Source: Micromonospora solifontis (lineage in GTDB: Bacteria; Actinomycetota; Actinomycetes; Mycobacteriales; Micromonosporaceae). From it: 56,314 nucleotides of DNA. Location of the stretch: positions 1 through 56,314 of the forward strand of contig NZ_RJLN01000036.1 of the NCBI RefSeq assembly GCF_003725545.1, given 5' to 3'. Position 1 is the stretch's first letter. Every line of letters begins with the position of its first letter. Positions 34,116-42,896 of this stretch are shown here, one piece after another. Under the pieces are notes generated by a model, which saw only the letters and a list, made by a program, of their open reading frames with translations, did no database searches and was not told the origin of the DNA. Both the position numbers and the translations under genes were made by a program.

Positions 34116-35045
34116 TCAGGCGAGGACCGGCGGCAGGTGGCCGCGCGGTACGCCGGCCGGGCCGCTCAGCTCGGTCAGGAGGGCGTCCACGGCGGGCCGT
34201 TGCGGCGCACCGCCGAGGGCGCGGGTGACGGCGAAGATGCGTCGCGCGGTGACCGGTTCGGCCAGTGGCTGCACGTGCACCCCGGGCGGTACGTGGCGCA
34301 GCGCCAACTCCGGCACCAGCGCGGCGCCCAGACCGGCCGCGACGAGGTCCAGGGTGAGCGCGAAGTCGACCGAACGGTGCCGGATGTCCGGCTCGAAGCC
34401 GGCGAGCCGGCAGGCGTGCAACGTGGACCCCAGGCACGGTGTGTGCTCGGCGCTGGCGATCCACGGCACGTCGCGCAGCTCGCTCAGCCGGCCGGTGCCA
34501 CGGCGCCACCCGACCGGGGTGACCAGGTGCATCGGGTCGGTGGTGATCGGGTGCCGGTCCAGGTCGTCGACCAGCGGCGCGGGCACGTGGTCGTACTCCT
34601 GCAGCACCACCACGTCGAGGGTGCCGGAGCGCAGGTCGAGACGGCTCTGCTGGTCTTCGGCCTCGATCACCCGCACGTCCAGCTCCGGGTGCTTCGCCCG
34701 GGCGCGGGCGGCGGCGGGGGCCACCAGCGCGCCGGCCGCGGACGCGAACGCGCCGACCCGCACGGTGCCGCTGACCCTGCGGTGGAGCGCGGCGAGCCCG
34801 GCCACCGCCTGCTCCACCGCGCCCAGCACGTCCTTCGCGTGGGTGGCCAGCACCTGACCGGCCGGGGTGAGCACGATGCCGCGCCCGGCGCGCTCGACCA
34901 GCTCGTGCCCGGCTTCCCGGGACAGCTGGACGAGCTGCTGGGACACCGCCGAGGGGGTCACGTGCAGCGCCGCGGCGGCGGCGGTGACGCTGCCGCGCAG
35001 CGCGACCTCGTGCAGGACGCGGAGCCGCCGCACGTCGAGATCCAT
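34116..35045 (-). CDS. LysR family transcriptional regulator
   Basis: 309 aa. Helix-turn-helix in residues about 15-60 (G-S-V-T-A-A-A-A-A-L-H-V-T-P-S-A-V-S-Q-Q-L) followed by the effector-binding domain. Divergent from an EamA exporter gene 72 bp away, which it probably controls. Its ATG overlaps a perfect inverted repeat. Confidence 0.92.
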   Translation of the reverse strand: MDLDVRRLRVLHEVALRGSVTAAAAALHVTPSAVSQQLVQLSREAGHELVERAGRGIVLTPAGQVLATHAKDVLGAVEQAVAGLAALHRRVSGTVRVGAFASAAGALVAPAAARARAKHPELDVRVIEAEDQQSRLDLRSGTLDVVVLQEYDHVPAPLVDDLDRHPITTDPMHLVTPVGWRRGTGRLSELRDVPWIASAEHTPCLGSTLHACRLAGFEPDIRHRSVDFALTLDLVAAGLGAALVPELALRHVPPGVHVQPLAEPVTARRIFAVTRALGGAPQRPAVDALLTELSGPAGVPRGHLPPVLA

Positions 35046-35059
35046 GTAGCTACGCTACA
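35045..35059. promoter_or_regulatory. LysR-type inverted repeat between regulator and EamA genes
   Basis: TGTAGC-TAC-GCTACA has perfect 6-bp arms and the T-N11-A form. It starts on the last base of the LysR initiation codon and lies 58 bp before the EamA start, suitable for autorepression and activation of the divergent gene. Confidence 0.6.
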
Positions 35060-35117
35060 ACAGCGATGAAGAACATTGAACTGGTCCTTAAGGGTTGACT
35101 CCGGCAGCGTAGCCGGC

Positions 35118-36041
35118 ATGAAAGCATCGCACCGACTTCTCGCCGTGCTCGTCGCCGCCATCTGGGGCGTCAACTTCGTCGCCATCGAGCTGGGCCTGCG
35201 CGACCTGCCGCCGCTCGTGCTGACCGCGCTGCGCTTCGTCGCCGCGGCGGTGCCGCTGGTCTTCCTGGTGCCACGCCCCAGCGCCCGGCTCCGCTACGTG
35301 GTGACCTACGGGCTGGTGCTCGGCGTCCTGAAGTTCGGCGCCCTCTTCACCGCGCTCGCGGCCGGCATGTCGGCCGGCCTGGCCTCGCTGGTGCTGCAGG
35401 CACAGGCGCTGATGTCGGTGCTCCTGGCGGCGGCGGTGCTCGGCGAGCGGCCGGCGCGGGCGCAGGTGGCCGGCGTACTGGTCGGATCGGCCGGGATCGG
35501 CGTGCTGGCGGTCGGCAGCGGCGGCCACGCCACCGTGATCGGCTTCCTGCTGACGCTGTTCGCGGCGGCCAGCTGGGCCGTGGCGAACCTGGTCATGCGG
35601 GCCAGCGGCGAGCAGCGACCGCTCTCGCTGCTGGTCTGGTCGAGCCTGGTGCCGCCGTTGCCGCTGCTCGGCCTGGCCGGCGTGATCGACGGCGGAGAGG
35701 CGGTGCTGGATGCCATCACCGGCCTGTCGTGGCGCGGGCTGCTCGCCGTGGCCTACGTCGCGTACGTGTCGACCCTCGTCGGCTTCGGGATCTGGAACCG
35801 GCTGATCGCCCGGTACTCGATCGCGCGGGTGGCCCCGTTCAGCCTCCTGGTGCCGGTCTTCGGGCTCAGCGCGGCCTGGCTGCTGCTCGACGAGCCCGTC
35901 GGCCCGACGGAGCTGGTCGCCGGGGCCATCGTTCTCGCCGGGCTGGCCTTGGTGGTCCGGCGCTCCACACCCGACCGCGACGACGCCACGACTGCTGGTG
36001 AGGGCGGCGAACCCGAGCACGCCCGGCCCGTGGCTGCCTAG
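35118..36041 (+). CDS. EamA/DMT family exporter
   Basis: 307 aa with ten predicted helices in two EamA repeats. The first begins A-A-I-W-G-V-N-F-V-A-I; the second shows A-A-A-S-W-A-V-A-N-L-V-M-R. The C-terminal L-L-L-D-E-P-V-G-P-T-E motif is typical of the YdcZ/EamA (O-acetylserine/cysteine exporter-like) group. Probably exports an amino acid or metabolite; substrate unknown. Acidic hydrophilic tail of about 25 residues. Confidence 0.9.
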   Translation: MKASHRLLAVLVAAIWGVNFVAIELGLRDLPPLVLTALRFVAAAVPLVFLVPRPSARLRYVVTYGLVLGVLKFGALFTALAAGMSAGLASLVLQAQALMSVLLAAAVLGERPARAQVAGVLVGSAGIGVLAVGSGGHATVIGFLLTLFAAASWAVANLVMRASGEQRPLSLLVWSSLVPPLPLLGLAGVIDGGEAVLDAITGLSWRGLLAVAYVAYVSTLVGFGIWNRLIARYSIARVAPFSLLVPVFGLSAAWLLLDEPVGPTELVAGAIVLAGLALVVRRSTPDRDDATTAGEGGEPEHARPVAA

Positions 36042-36238
36042 TCCCCCGCCGGGCCGTGCGTCACGAGTGGGAAGCAGGGAGGTTGCCCGGCCGCCGAGGA
36101 GATCCTCGGCCATGACGGCGCCGGGCTCCGACCGGTCCCGTGACGACCGTCCAACCACGTTTGACGCGGCTCGGGTGTGGGGTAGATGCCACCGCGTCAG
36201 CAACGGCGACGGCTCGCGGAGCCGAGGGTGAAGGCAGG

Positions 36239-36607
36239 TCAGTCGATGGTGGTGAACTCGCAGCCCAGGCCGACCATGTCGAGGACGGCGACGGTGACCC
36301 GGGACGGCCTGCGCAGCACCATGGTGCGTCCGCAGGCGGCGACCCGCCGGCGGGCCGCCAACAGCGCCGTGACCCCGGCGGCGCAGAAGAAGCTGACCCC
36401 GTTCAGGTCGAGCACCAGCACGGGGGGTGGCTGGCTCGCCATCAGATTGTCGACGACATCCGCCAGCCGGCCGACGGTGTCCAGGTCGAGTGGACCGGTC
36501 GCCTCCACCACGATCGCCGGACCCTCCCGGACGACCGCGAGGGACAACAGTGGCGCTCGGGTGGTGGCGTCCGGCGGCTGGAAGCAAGGTGCGTGATGCA
36601 CGGACAT
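36239..36607 (-). CDS. STAS-domain protein (anti-sigma factor antagonist-like) lacking the usual serine
   Basis: 122 aa, one STAS fold: V-V-E-A-T-G-P-L-D-L-D-T, V-L-V-L-D-L-N-G-V-S-F-F-C-A-A-G-V-T-A-L-L. Canonical SpoIIAA-like proteins have a D-S-S-G-type loop whose Ser is phosphorylated by an anti-sigma kinase; here the loop is C-A-A-G. It may therefore be a constitutively unphosphorylated antagonist or a sensor of another kind. Divergent from a GAF-ANTAR gene 178 bp away; no anti-sigma kinase gene nearby. Confidence 0.8.
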   Translation of the reverse strand: MSVHHAPCFQPPDATTRAPLLSLAVVREGPAIVVEATGPLDLDTVGRLADVVDNLMASQPPPVLVLDLNGVSFFCAAGVTALLAARRRVAACGRTMVLRRPSRVTVAVLDMVGLGCEFTTID

Positions 36608-36785
36608 GAGCCGCTCCTCGGTGAGGAGATCAGGGGACCGGGTCTGCGCCGGTGCCCGCCGTCAGCGGGCGGCACTGGTCCTGGGCTCATGTCCGAACCC
36701 ACTCCGACCCTATCCGGCTCCCGTCCGATCCGCACCTGCCCGTCCCGGGCGACCGGTCGTGAATTCCGCGTTCCAGGAGGTAACG

Positions 36786-37538
36786 GTGGTGTCTCCCACT
36801 GCTGCTGATTCCCCTCTGGCCTCGGCGTACGGCCAGTTGCTGGCGCTGCTCGCCGACTCGCTCCACGTCGACGTGTTCCTCGACCAGGTCGTCAAGGTCG
36901 CGGCGGAGGTCATCTCCCCGGCCGTGGCCTGCGGGCTGACCATGCGCCGGGACGGCGATGCCTTCACCGTCGCCAGCAGCGACGACCTCGCCGCCCGGGC
37001 CGACGAGATCCAGTATGGGGCCGACGAGGGACCGTGCCTCGAGGCCCTGCGCCGGGAACGGGTCGTCGAGGTCGTCGATCTGCGCGAGGACCGACGCTGG
37101 CCGAGGTATCGGGAACACGCCCTCCGGCTGGGCATCGTCAGCTCCCTGTCGCTGCCGATGACGGTCGACCGCGAGACCCTCGGCGCGTTGAACCTCTACG
37201 GCATCCAGCCCGCCGCCTTCACCCAGACGGCGCGCCGGCACGCCCTGGCGTTCACCGACCAGGCGACGGCGGCGCTGACCGTCATCCTCCGCCAGGCCGA
37301 TCAGTCGCTGCTGCACCAGCAGCTCACCGACGCGATGGCCTCCCGCAGCATCATCGACCAGGCCCTCGGGGTGCTGATGGGCCAACAGCGGTGCACCGCC
37401 CAGGAGGCGTTCGCTCTGCTCCGCCAGGCGTCCCAGCACCGCAACCGCAAGCTGCGCGACGTCGCCGCACAGATCATCAAGCAGATCAGCGGCGAGGATC
37501 CCCCACCGGCTCCCGAATTCGCCGCGCCGCGCCCGTAG
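36786..37538 (+). CDS. GAF-ANTAR RNA-binding antitermination regulator
   Basis: 250 aa. GAF domain about 15-165 (Y-G-A-D-E-G-P-C-L-E-A-L-R, L-S-L-P-M) and a C-terminal ANTAR three-helix domain (R-S-I-I-D-Q-A-L-G-V-L-M-G-Q-Q-R-C-T-A-Q-E-A-F-A-L-L). ANTAR domains bind tandem RNA hairpins to block termination. AGGAGG (36775-36780) precedes two tandem GTG codons at 36786 and 36789; either could initiate. The strong SD decides against the long upstream open frame. Confidence 0.88.
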   Translation: MVSPTAADSPLASAYGQLLALLADSLHVDVFLDQVVKVAAEVISPAVACGLTMRRDGDAFTVASSDDLAARADEIQYGADEGPCLEALRRERVVEVVDLREDRRWPRYREHALRLGIVSSLSLPMTVDRETLGALNLYGIQPAAFTQTARRHALAFTDQATAALTVILRQADQSLLHQQLTDAMASRSIIDQALGVLMGQQRCTAQEAFALLRQASQHRNRKLRDVAAQIIKQISGEDPPPAPEFAAPRP

Positions 37539-37876
37539 TCGCGACGTCCCACCAGCCGGAGAACGAGAACCGCCGGCTGCCGCCGGTCGGGCGCGGAGCG
37601 TACGGATCGTGATCAGCGCCGGGTAGCTGTTCCGCCCGTTCCCTCGCCGGCGGCGATGACGTGGAGTGCTGCGGAGATGCCCGGCGGCGTAGCCGGCCAC
37701 CGCGGCCGGGCTGGTCGGCCGGGGCTGTCCCACCGGCCCAGGCGTCGTGCGTGGTCCGCCCACCGCCAATAACACCAATACACGCTATTGAAATTGCCGC
37801 CCGCTGCGTGCAGCATGGAGATTAAAGATAGCGCCGGTTGGTGAAAATACTGCAGGTGGACGGCGTGGATCGAGCC
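37539..37876. other. 338-bp non-coding region
   Basis: No gene seen. The part 37765-37835 is AT-rich for this genome (AATAACACCAATACACGCTA and GATTAAAGATAG), a likely promoter for the two small membrane-protein genes that follow. No clear terminator for the GAF-ANTAR gene. Confidence 0.5.
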
Positions 37877-38410
37877 ATGGAGCAGGCCAAACGGCCAGTG
37901 ACCGGGCTGGCCGGCAGGTACGGGCATCCGCTGCACCCCGCGCTGGTGGCGGTGCCGATCGGGGCGTGGATCGCCAGCTTCGTCTTCGACATCGCCTCCC
38001 ACCTGGTCCCGGACCCGGGGTTCCTGGCCCAGGGCTCGCGGTGGCTGATCGCGCTCGGGGTGCTCGGCGCGCTGGCGGCGGCGATGTTCGGGTTCCTGGA
38101 CCTGTTCGCCATCCCGACCGGCACGAAGACGTTCCGGACCGGCCTGCTGCACATGTCGATCAACCTGGGCGTCACCGTCCTGTACGCGGTCGGCTTCATC
38201 ATCCGCGGCGGACCTGCCGCCGAGCCCGTGGACTGGCCACCGCTTGCCCTGTCCGCCGTCGCGCTGGCCGGGTTGGGGGTGGCCGGGTATCTGGGCGGGG
38301 AGTTGGCCTACCACTACGGCGTACGGGTGGCCGACGAGGCGACCCAGGCAGTCGGCTACACCCGCACCACCACGCACGAGTCCACCACTGTGAAGAAGGA
38401 GAGGGTCTGA
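37877..38410 (+). CDS. DUF2231 family membrane protein
   Basis: 177 aa with four hydrophobic helices. The start G-H-P-L-H-P-A-L-V-A-V-P-I-G-A-W is the DUF2231 signature, and a conserved His lies in H-M-S-I-N. Function unknown; relatives are often next to heme or electron-transfer proteins. ATG 37877 chosen by family length; GTG 37841 is in the same frame. Stop overlaps the next start. Confidence 0.8.
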   Translation: MEQAKRPVTGLAGRYGHPLHPALVAVPIGAWIASFVFDIASHLVPDPGFLAQGSRWLIALGVLGALAAAMFGFLDLFAIPTGTKTFRTGLLHMSINLGVTVLYAVGFIIRGGPAAEPVDWPPLALSAVALAGLGVAGYLGGELAYHYGVRVADEATQAVGYTRTTTHESTTVKKERV

Positions 38411-38805
38411 TGGCTGTCGCCGCACTGATCACCTGGCTGATCACCGCCGTCGGCGGGTTCATCATGCTGGGCGTCTGGATCTCTCGGGGCGGGCACCGAC
38501 CCGACAGCGGCACCCGGCTGGCCCCCGGCCTGGTGTTCGGTCACTTCGCCCTCGCCGCGGTCGGCCTGGTGCTGTGGATCGGGTACCTCGCCGTGGACCG
38601 GACCGCTCTCGCGTGGGTGGCGTTCGCGCTGCTGCTGCCGGTGGCGCTGCTCGGGTTCACGATGCTGGCCCGCTGGATCCCGGCCCGCCGCGCCGGCACC
38701 GCCGAATCCCACTTCCCGGTCCCGGTCGTGGTCGGGCACGGCCTGTTCGCCGCCACGACCCTGCTCCTGGCGCTGCTGGCCGCCCTCGGCGTCGGCGGCA
38801 GCTGA
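38410..38805 (+). CDS. Small four-helix membrane protein, unknown function
   Basis: 131 aa, four predicted transmembrane helices; no family recognised. Histidines lie in G-H-F-A and V-V-G-H-G at helix starts. It overlaps the DUF2231 stop (TGATG), so the two are co-translated and may form a complex. A strong terminator follows. Confidence 0.75.
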   Translation: MAVAALITWLITAVGGFIMLGVWISRGGHRPDSGTRLAPGLVFGHFALAAVGLVLWIGYLAVDRTALAWVAFALLLPVALLGFTMLARWIPARRAGTAESHFPVPVVVGHGLFAATTLLLALLAALGVGGS

Positions 38806-38822
38806 CGTGACCTGACCCCACG

Positions 38823-38852
38823 GCTGGCGCGAGCCCACGGGCTCGCGCCAGC
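38823..38852 (+). terminator. Strong hairpin terminator
   Basis: 14-bp perfect stem (38823-38836 with 38839-38852) closing on a minimal loop, 17 bp after the membrane-protein stop. Confidence 0.8.
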
Positions 38853-39033
38853 GCGCATACCGGGAGGGCAGCGACTCTCGCCTCCGGTTCGTACCGCCGC
38901 CAGAACCACCCGGGTCGCGTCCTCGGGCAGCCCGAGTTGATCGAGCTGGTCGGACTATTGCCGAGAATCATTCACGAGCGTAGGAAGAACGTCCTCGGCT
39001 CCGTGCGTCCGTCCACCCTCGAAGGAGATGCCG

Positions 39034-41070
39034 GTGACCACCCTCAGGCGGCTGCCTTTCGCCGTGTCCGTGCTGGTGACCGCAGGTGCCGTGCTGTTCG
39101 GGACCGCCGCCGCCGCGGCACCGCCCGCGGTGCCGCCGCAGCTGGCCGCGCATGGCGCCTGCGACCCGATCGATCCGGCGGCGTGCCTGCTGCCGTTCCC
39201 GAACGACTACTTCACGGTGCCCGACCCGGTCAGCCCCACCGGGCGGCGGGTGCAGATCCCGGCCGCGTCGATGCCGGCGAACGTCCGCGGGGTCCCGATC
39301 GACCCGACCGAATGGAACCGGCAGGACGGGTACAGCCCGGGCACGCCGATCCTCGTGCACGTGCCCGGCCTCGACGCCGCGGCCACCGGCATCGCGCCGG
39401 TCACCGACATCGGCCGCTCGCTGGCGCCGGACGCGCCGATCGTGCTGCTCAACACCGCCACCGGCCGGCGCACGCCGTACTGGGCCGAGTTGGACGCGCA
39501 CGCCGCCGGCCAGCCCGATCGCCAGCTGCTGATCATCCGGCCGGCCGTCGCGCTGGCCGAGGGCACCCGGTACGTGGTGGGGCTGCGCGGCCTGCGGGAC
39601 CGGAACGGAGCGCTGATCCCGGCGCCGGCCGCGTTCCAGGCGTACGTCAACGGCGCCGGCGCCTCCCCCCGGGATCCCCGCACCCCGCAGCTCAAGCGGA
39701 TCCTCGCCGACCTGACCACCGCCGGCGTCAAGCGGCACGACCTCTACCTCGCCTGGGACTTCACCGTGGCGAGCCGGCAGGGTCTGACCGGCCGGATGCT
39801 GGCGATCCGCGACGACGCGTTCGCCGCCCTCGGTGCGGCCGCGCCGTCGTTCGCCGTCACCCAGGTCGTGAACTATGCGCCGGAGCAGGATCCGCGGATC
39901 GCCCGCCAGGTGAGCGGCACCATCGCCGTGCCGTCCTATCTGACCGGCGACGGCGGCCCCGGGTCGCGGCTGCACTACGGGCCGGCCGACGGCGACGGGA
40001 AGGCGCACACGCCCGACGCCCGGCCCACGCCGTCCGGCGCGACGCTGCGGGCCGACTTCGTGTGCAACATCCCGCGCAGCGCGTCGGCCGCCGATCCGGC
40101 GCACCTCTCGCTCTACGGCCACGGCCTGCTCGGCCGGCCGACCGAGATCAACGCCGGAAACGTCAAGACCATGTCGGCCACCCACAACTTCACCTTCTGC
40201 GCCACCAGCTGGATCGGCATGGCGAACGCCGACATCCCGTACGTGGCCGGCGCGTTCACCGACCTCAGCGCCTTCCCCGCGGTGGCCGACCGGCTCCAGC
40301 AGAGCTTCCTGAACTTCCTCTTCCTCGGCCGGGCGATGATCCATCCGGGCGGTTTCGCCGCCGCCCCGGCGTTCGAGGACGCCAGCGGGCAGCCGCTGAT
40401 CGACGGCCCGGGCGGGCTGCACTACGACGGCAACAGCCAGGGCGGCATCAACGGCGGCGCCCTCACCGCCATCGCTCAGGACTGGACCCGGTCGGTGCTC
40501 GGCGTGCCGGCGATGAACTACTCGACACTGCTGCAGCGCAGCCTCGACTTCGCCCCGTTCCAGAGCATCATGGACCAGTCCTACCCGGACAAGGCAGACC
40601 AGCAGCTGATCTTCGCGCTGCTGCAGATGCTGTGGGACCGGTCCGAGGCCAACGGGTACGCCCAGCACATGACCGACCAGCCGCTGCCGGGCACCCCGGC
40701 GCATCAGGTGCTGATGCACGTCGCCTTCGGCGACCACCAGGTCTCCCCTGCCGCGGCCGAGGTCGAGGCACGCACCATCGGCGCCCGCCTGCACACCCCG
40801 GCGCTCGCCGACGGCTGGTCACTCGACGTCAAGCCGTACTGGGGCATCGCGCCGATCCCCGGGTACCCGTACACCGGCTCGGCGATCGTGATCTGGAACA
40901 GCGGTGCCGCGGCCGCGCCACCCCCGACGAACCTCGCGCCCGCCGGGGCGGAGTACGGCGACGACCCGCACGAGTTCCCGCGCGCCCAGCCCACGGCGCA
41001 GGAGCAGAAAGCCACGTTCCTGCTCACCGGCGCCATCGTCGACGTCTGCGCGGGGGCGCCCTGCCCGTGA
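39034..41070 (+). CDS. Large secreted alpha/beta-hydrolase-like protein
   Basis: 678 aa. Signal peptide to about residue 30 (A-A-A-A-A). A Ca/polyester-hydrolase-like layout is suggested by H-Y-D-G-N-S-Q-G-G-I-N-G-G with a nucleophile-elbow Ser, preceded by L-Y-G-H-G-L-L-G and followed by F-G-D-H-Q-V, which could give Asp/His. Several cysteine pairs (C-D-P-I-D-P-A-A-C near the start, C-A-G-A-P-C at the end). Not assigned to a characterised family. The ATG at 39028 abuts the GAAGGAG; GTG 39034 gives a normal 6-base spacing and is preferred. Confidence 0.75.
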   Translation: MTTLRRLPFAVSVLVTAGAVLFGTAAAAAPPAVPPQLAAHGACDPIDPAACLLPFPNDYFTVPDPVSPTGRRVQIPAASMPANVRGVPIDPTEWNRQDGYSPGTPILVHVPGLDAAATGIAPVTDIGRSLAPDAPIVLLNTATGRRTPYWAELDAHAAGQPDRQLLIIRPAVALAEGTRYVVGLRGLRDRNGALIPAPAAFQAYVNGAGASPRDPRTPQLKRILADLTTAGVKRHDLYLAWDFTVASRQGLTGRMLAIRDDAFAALGAAAPSFAVTQVVNYAPEQDPRIARQVSGTIAVPSYLTGDGGPGSRLHYGPADGDGKAHTPDARPTPSGATLRADFVCNIPRSASAADPAHLSLYGHGLLGRPTEINAGNVKTMSATHNFTFCATSWIGMANADIPYVAGAFTDLSAFPAVADRLQQSFLNFLFLGRAMIHPGGFAAAPAFEDASGQPLIDGPGGLHYDGNSQGGINGGALTAIAQDWTRSVLGVPAMNYSTLLQRSLDFAPFQSIMDQSYPDKADQQLIFALLQMLWDRSEANGYAQHMTDQPLPGTPAHQVLMHVAFGDHQVSPAAAEVEARTIGARLHTPALADGWSLDVKPYWGIAPIPGYPYTGSAIVIWNSGAAAAPPPTNLAPAGAEYGDDPHEFPRAQPTAQEQKATFLLTGAIVDVCAGAPCP

Positions 41071-41099
41071 CGAGCCGGCGTGGCCGGGTACGGACCGTT

Positions 41100-41999
41100 T
41101 CACCAGCGGGTCAGCGCGGCGGCCAGCTGGGCCAGGGCGACGTGGGCGGCGTCGAACAGGGCCAGTTTCCGTGGGAAGTTGTGGATGAGCGCCTGGTACC
41201 GGGTTGCCGTGACCGGGACGCCGGCGGCCAGCAGCCCGGCCGCGTACCGTTCGCCCTCGGCCGACAACAGGTCGAGTTCGGCGGTGATGACCACGGCAGG
41301 CGGCAGGCCGGTGAGGTCCGCCCGTAGCGGGTCCAGATCCGGCTGGCTCCGGTCGGTCCCGGGTGGGGCGTACGCGTCCCAGAAGAACCGCATCTCCTCC
41401 CGGTCCAGGCCGTACTCGTCCAACGCCGGATAGTCGGCCGCGGGGTCGATGACCGGGCAGATGAGGAGCTGTCCCGCGAGACGGATCCCGGCATCCCGTG
41501 CGCGCCGCGCGGTCACCGCCGCGAGGTGCCCGCCCGAGGAGTCACCGGCCACCGCGATCCGCCTCGGGTCGAGGCCGTGCCGAGCCGCCCCTGGTCCCCG
41601 TAACCAGGTCAGGGCGCGCGCCATGTCGTCCACCGCGGCCGGGTACGGATGCTCGGGGGCGAGCCGGTAGTCCACCGAGAGCACGGCCCAGCCGGACGCG
41701 GCCGCCAGGTGCCGGCACAGCCCGTCGTGGGTGTCCACACTCCCCATCACCCAGCCCCCGCCGTGCGCGTAGAGGACCACCGGCATCGCGTCGTGCTGCC
41801 CGTCCCGGTAGAGGCGGGCGGGCACGCCGCCGGCATCGACGCTCACCACCGACCGGATCGCCAGCGGGTCGCCCACCTCGGCGGGCGTGGCCTCGAGCAT
41901 GCTCAGCCGGGCCGGCGGCAGTTTCGCCCGGGTGAGCGGGACACGCCGCTGGACCCGCATCGCCGCCCGCGCCTGCGGGTGGAGCCGGTTGGGGTCCAC
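41100..41999 (-). CDS. HSL-type alpha/beta hydrolase (esterase/lipase)
   Basis: 299 aa. Oxyanion motif Y-A-H-G-G-G-W, nucleophile G-D-S-S-G-G, acid Asp in A-E-L-D-L-L, and catalytic His in A-L-I-H-N-F: a complete hormone-sensitive-lipase-family enzyme acting on short acyl esters. GTG 41999 matches family N-termini; upstream frame overlaps the divergent deacetylase gene. Gene ends 29 bp from the secreted hydrolase stop. Confidence 0.9.
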   Translation of the reverse strand: MDPNRLHPQARAAMRVQRRVPLTRAKLPPARLSMLEATPAEVGDPLAIRSVVSVDAGGVPARLYRDGQHDAMPVVLYAHGGGWVMGSVDTHDGLCRHLAAASGWAVLSVDYRLAPEHPYPAAVDDMARALTWLRGPGAARHGLDPRRIAVAGDSSGGHLAAVTARRARDAGIRLAGQLLICPVIDPAADYPALDEYGLDREEMRFFWDAYAPPGTDRSQPDLDPLRADLTGLPPAVVITAELDLLSAEGERYAAGLLAAGVPVTATRYQALIHNFPRKLALFDAAHVALAQLAAALTRW

Positions 42000-42066
42000 C
42001 GGCCCATTCTCGCTGACTCGACGGATGCCGGTGTGGCCGACACGGCGGTGACGGATCGGCGGACGG

Positions 42067-42840
42067 GTGGCTACGGTGGGGATCGTGGACGAGCTTCTAC
42101 CGGCGCTTCCCGAGGACTGGGAGCGCTGCCTCGCGGTGGCCGCGCACCCGGACGACATCGAGTACGGCGCGGCCTCGGCGATCGCCCGCTGGACCGCACA
42201 GGGCAAGCAGGTCGCCTATCTGCTGGCCACCCGCGGCGAGGCAGGAATCGACACCGTTCACCCGGACCAGGCCGGGCTGTTGCGCGAGGAGGAGCAGCGC
42301 GCCGCGGCCCGGGAGGTGGGCGTCGAGGTCGTGGAGTTCCTCGACCACCGCGACGGGGTCGTCGAGTACGGTCCGGAGCTGCGCCGCGACATCGTGCGGG
42401 CGATCCGCCGGCACCGGCCCGACGTCATGGTCTCGGGCGACTTCGGCGTCCGGATGGTGGGCGGAATGACCAACCAGGCCGATCACCGGGCGGTGGGGCT
42501 GGCGACCCTGGACGCCGCGCGTGACGCCGGCAATCGGTGGATCTTCCCGGAACTGCTGGACGAAGGGCTGGCGCCCTGGAACGGCGTGCGCTACGTCTGC
42601 TTCGCCGGGGCCGAGCACCCCACGCACGGCGTGGACGTCACCGGTGAACCGTTGCGGCGCGGTATCGCCTCGCTGGCCGCGCACGCCGAGTACACCAAGG
42701 GCCTGGGCGTGGGCGGCCCCGATCCGGGGCCGTTCCTCAACTGGGTGGCCCGCCAGGGCGGGCCGGCCCTGGGCGTGGCGGCGGCGGTCCTGTTCGACGT
42801 GCACGTCCTCGCCTTCGAGGGCCCGCCGCCCTGGGTGTGA
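42067..42840 (+). CDS. PIG-L family N-acetylglucosamine-type deacetylase
   Basis: 257 aa. A-A-H-P-D-D with zinc ligands and base, T-R-G-E-A-G, and a late Q-A-D-H-R-A-V with the third zinc ligand. Family members deacetylate GlcNAc-containing metabolites such as mycothiol precursors, antibiotics or glycolipids. GTG 42067 lacks a clear SD and may be leaderless. Divergent from the HSL esterase by 67 bp. Confidence 0.9.
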   Translation: MATVGIVDELLPALPEDWERCLAVAAHPDDIEYGAASAIARWTAQGKQVAYLLATRGEAGIDTVHPDQAGLLREEEQRAAAREVGVEVVEFLDHRDGVVEYGPELRRDIVRAIRRHRPDVMVSGDFGVRMVGGMTNQADHRAVGLATLDAARDAGNRWIFPELLDEGLAPWNGVRYVCFAGAEHPTHGVDVTGEPLRRGIASLAAHAEYTKGLGVGGPDPGPFLNWVARQGGPALGVAAAVLFDVHVLAFEGPPPWV

Positions 42841-42896
42841 GCCCGGCCGATCCTCGGGCAGCGCCGGCTTCGCGCCGCCGCATTCGCCGGCCCGGT

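Noticed and set aside
36159..36184. GTTT-N17-GGGTA resembling a SigB/SigF-type promoter on the plus strand
   Set aside because: It points into the antisense of the STAS gene and no plus-strand gene follows within 600 bp; the motif is short enough to occur by chance.
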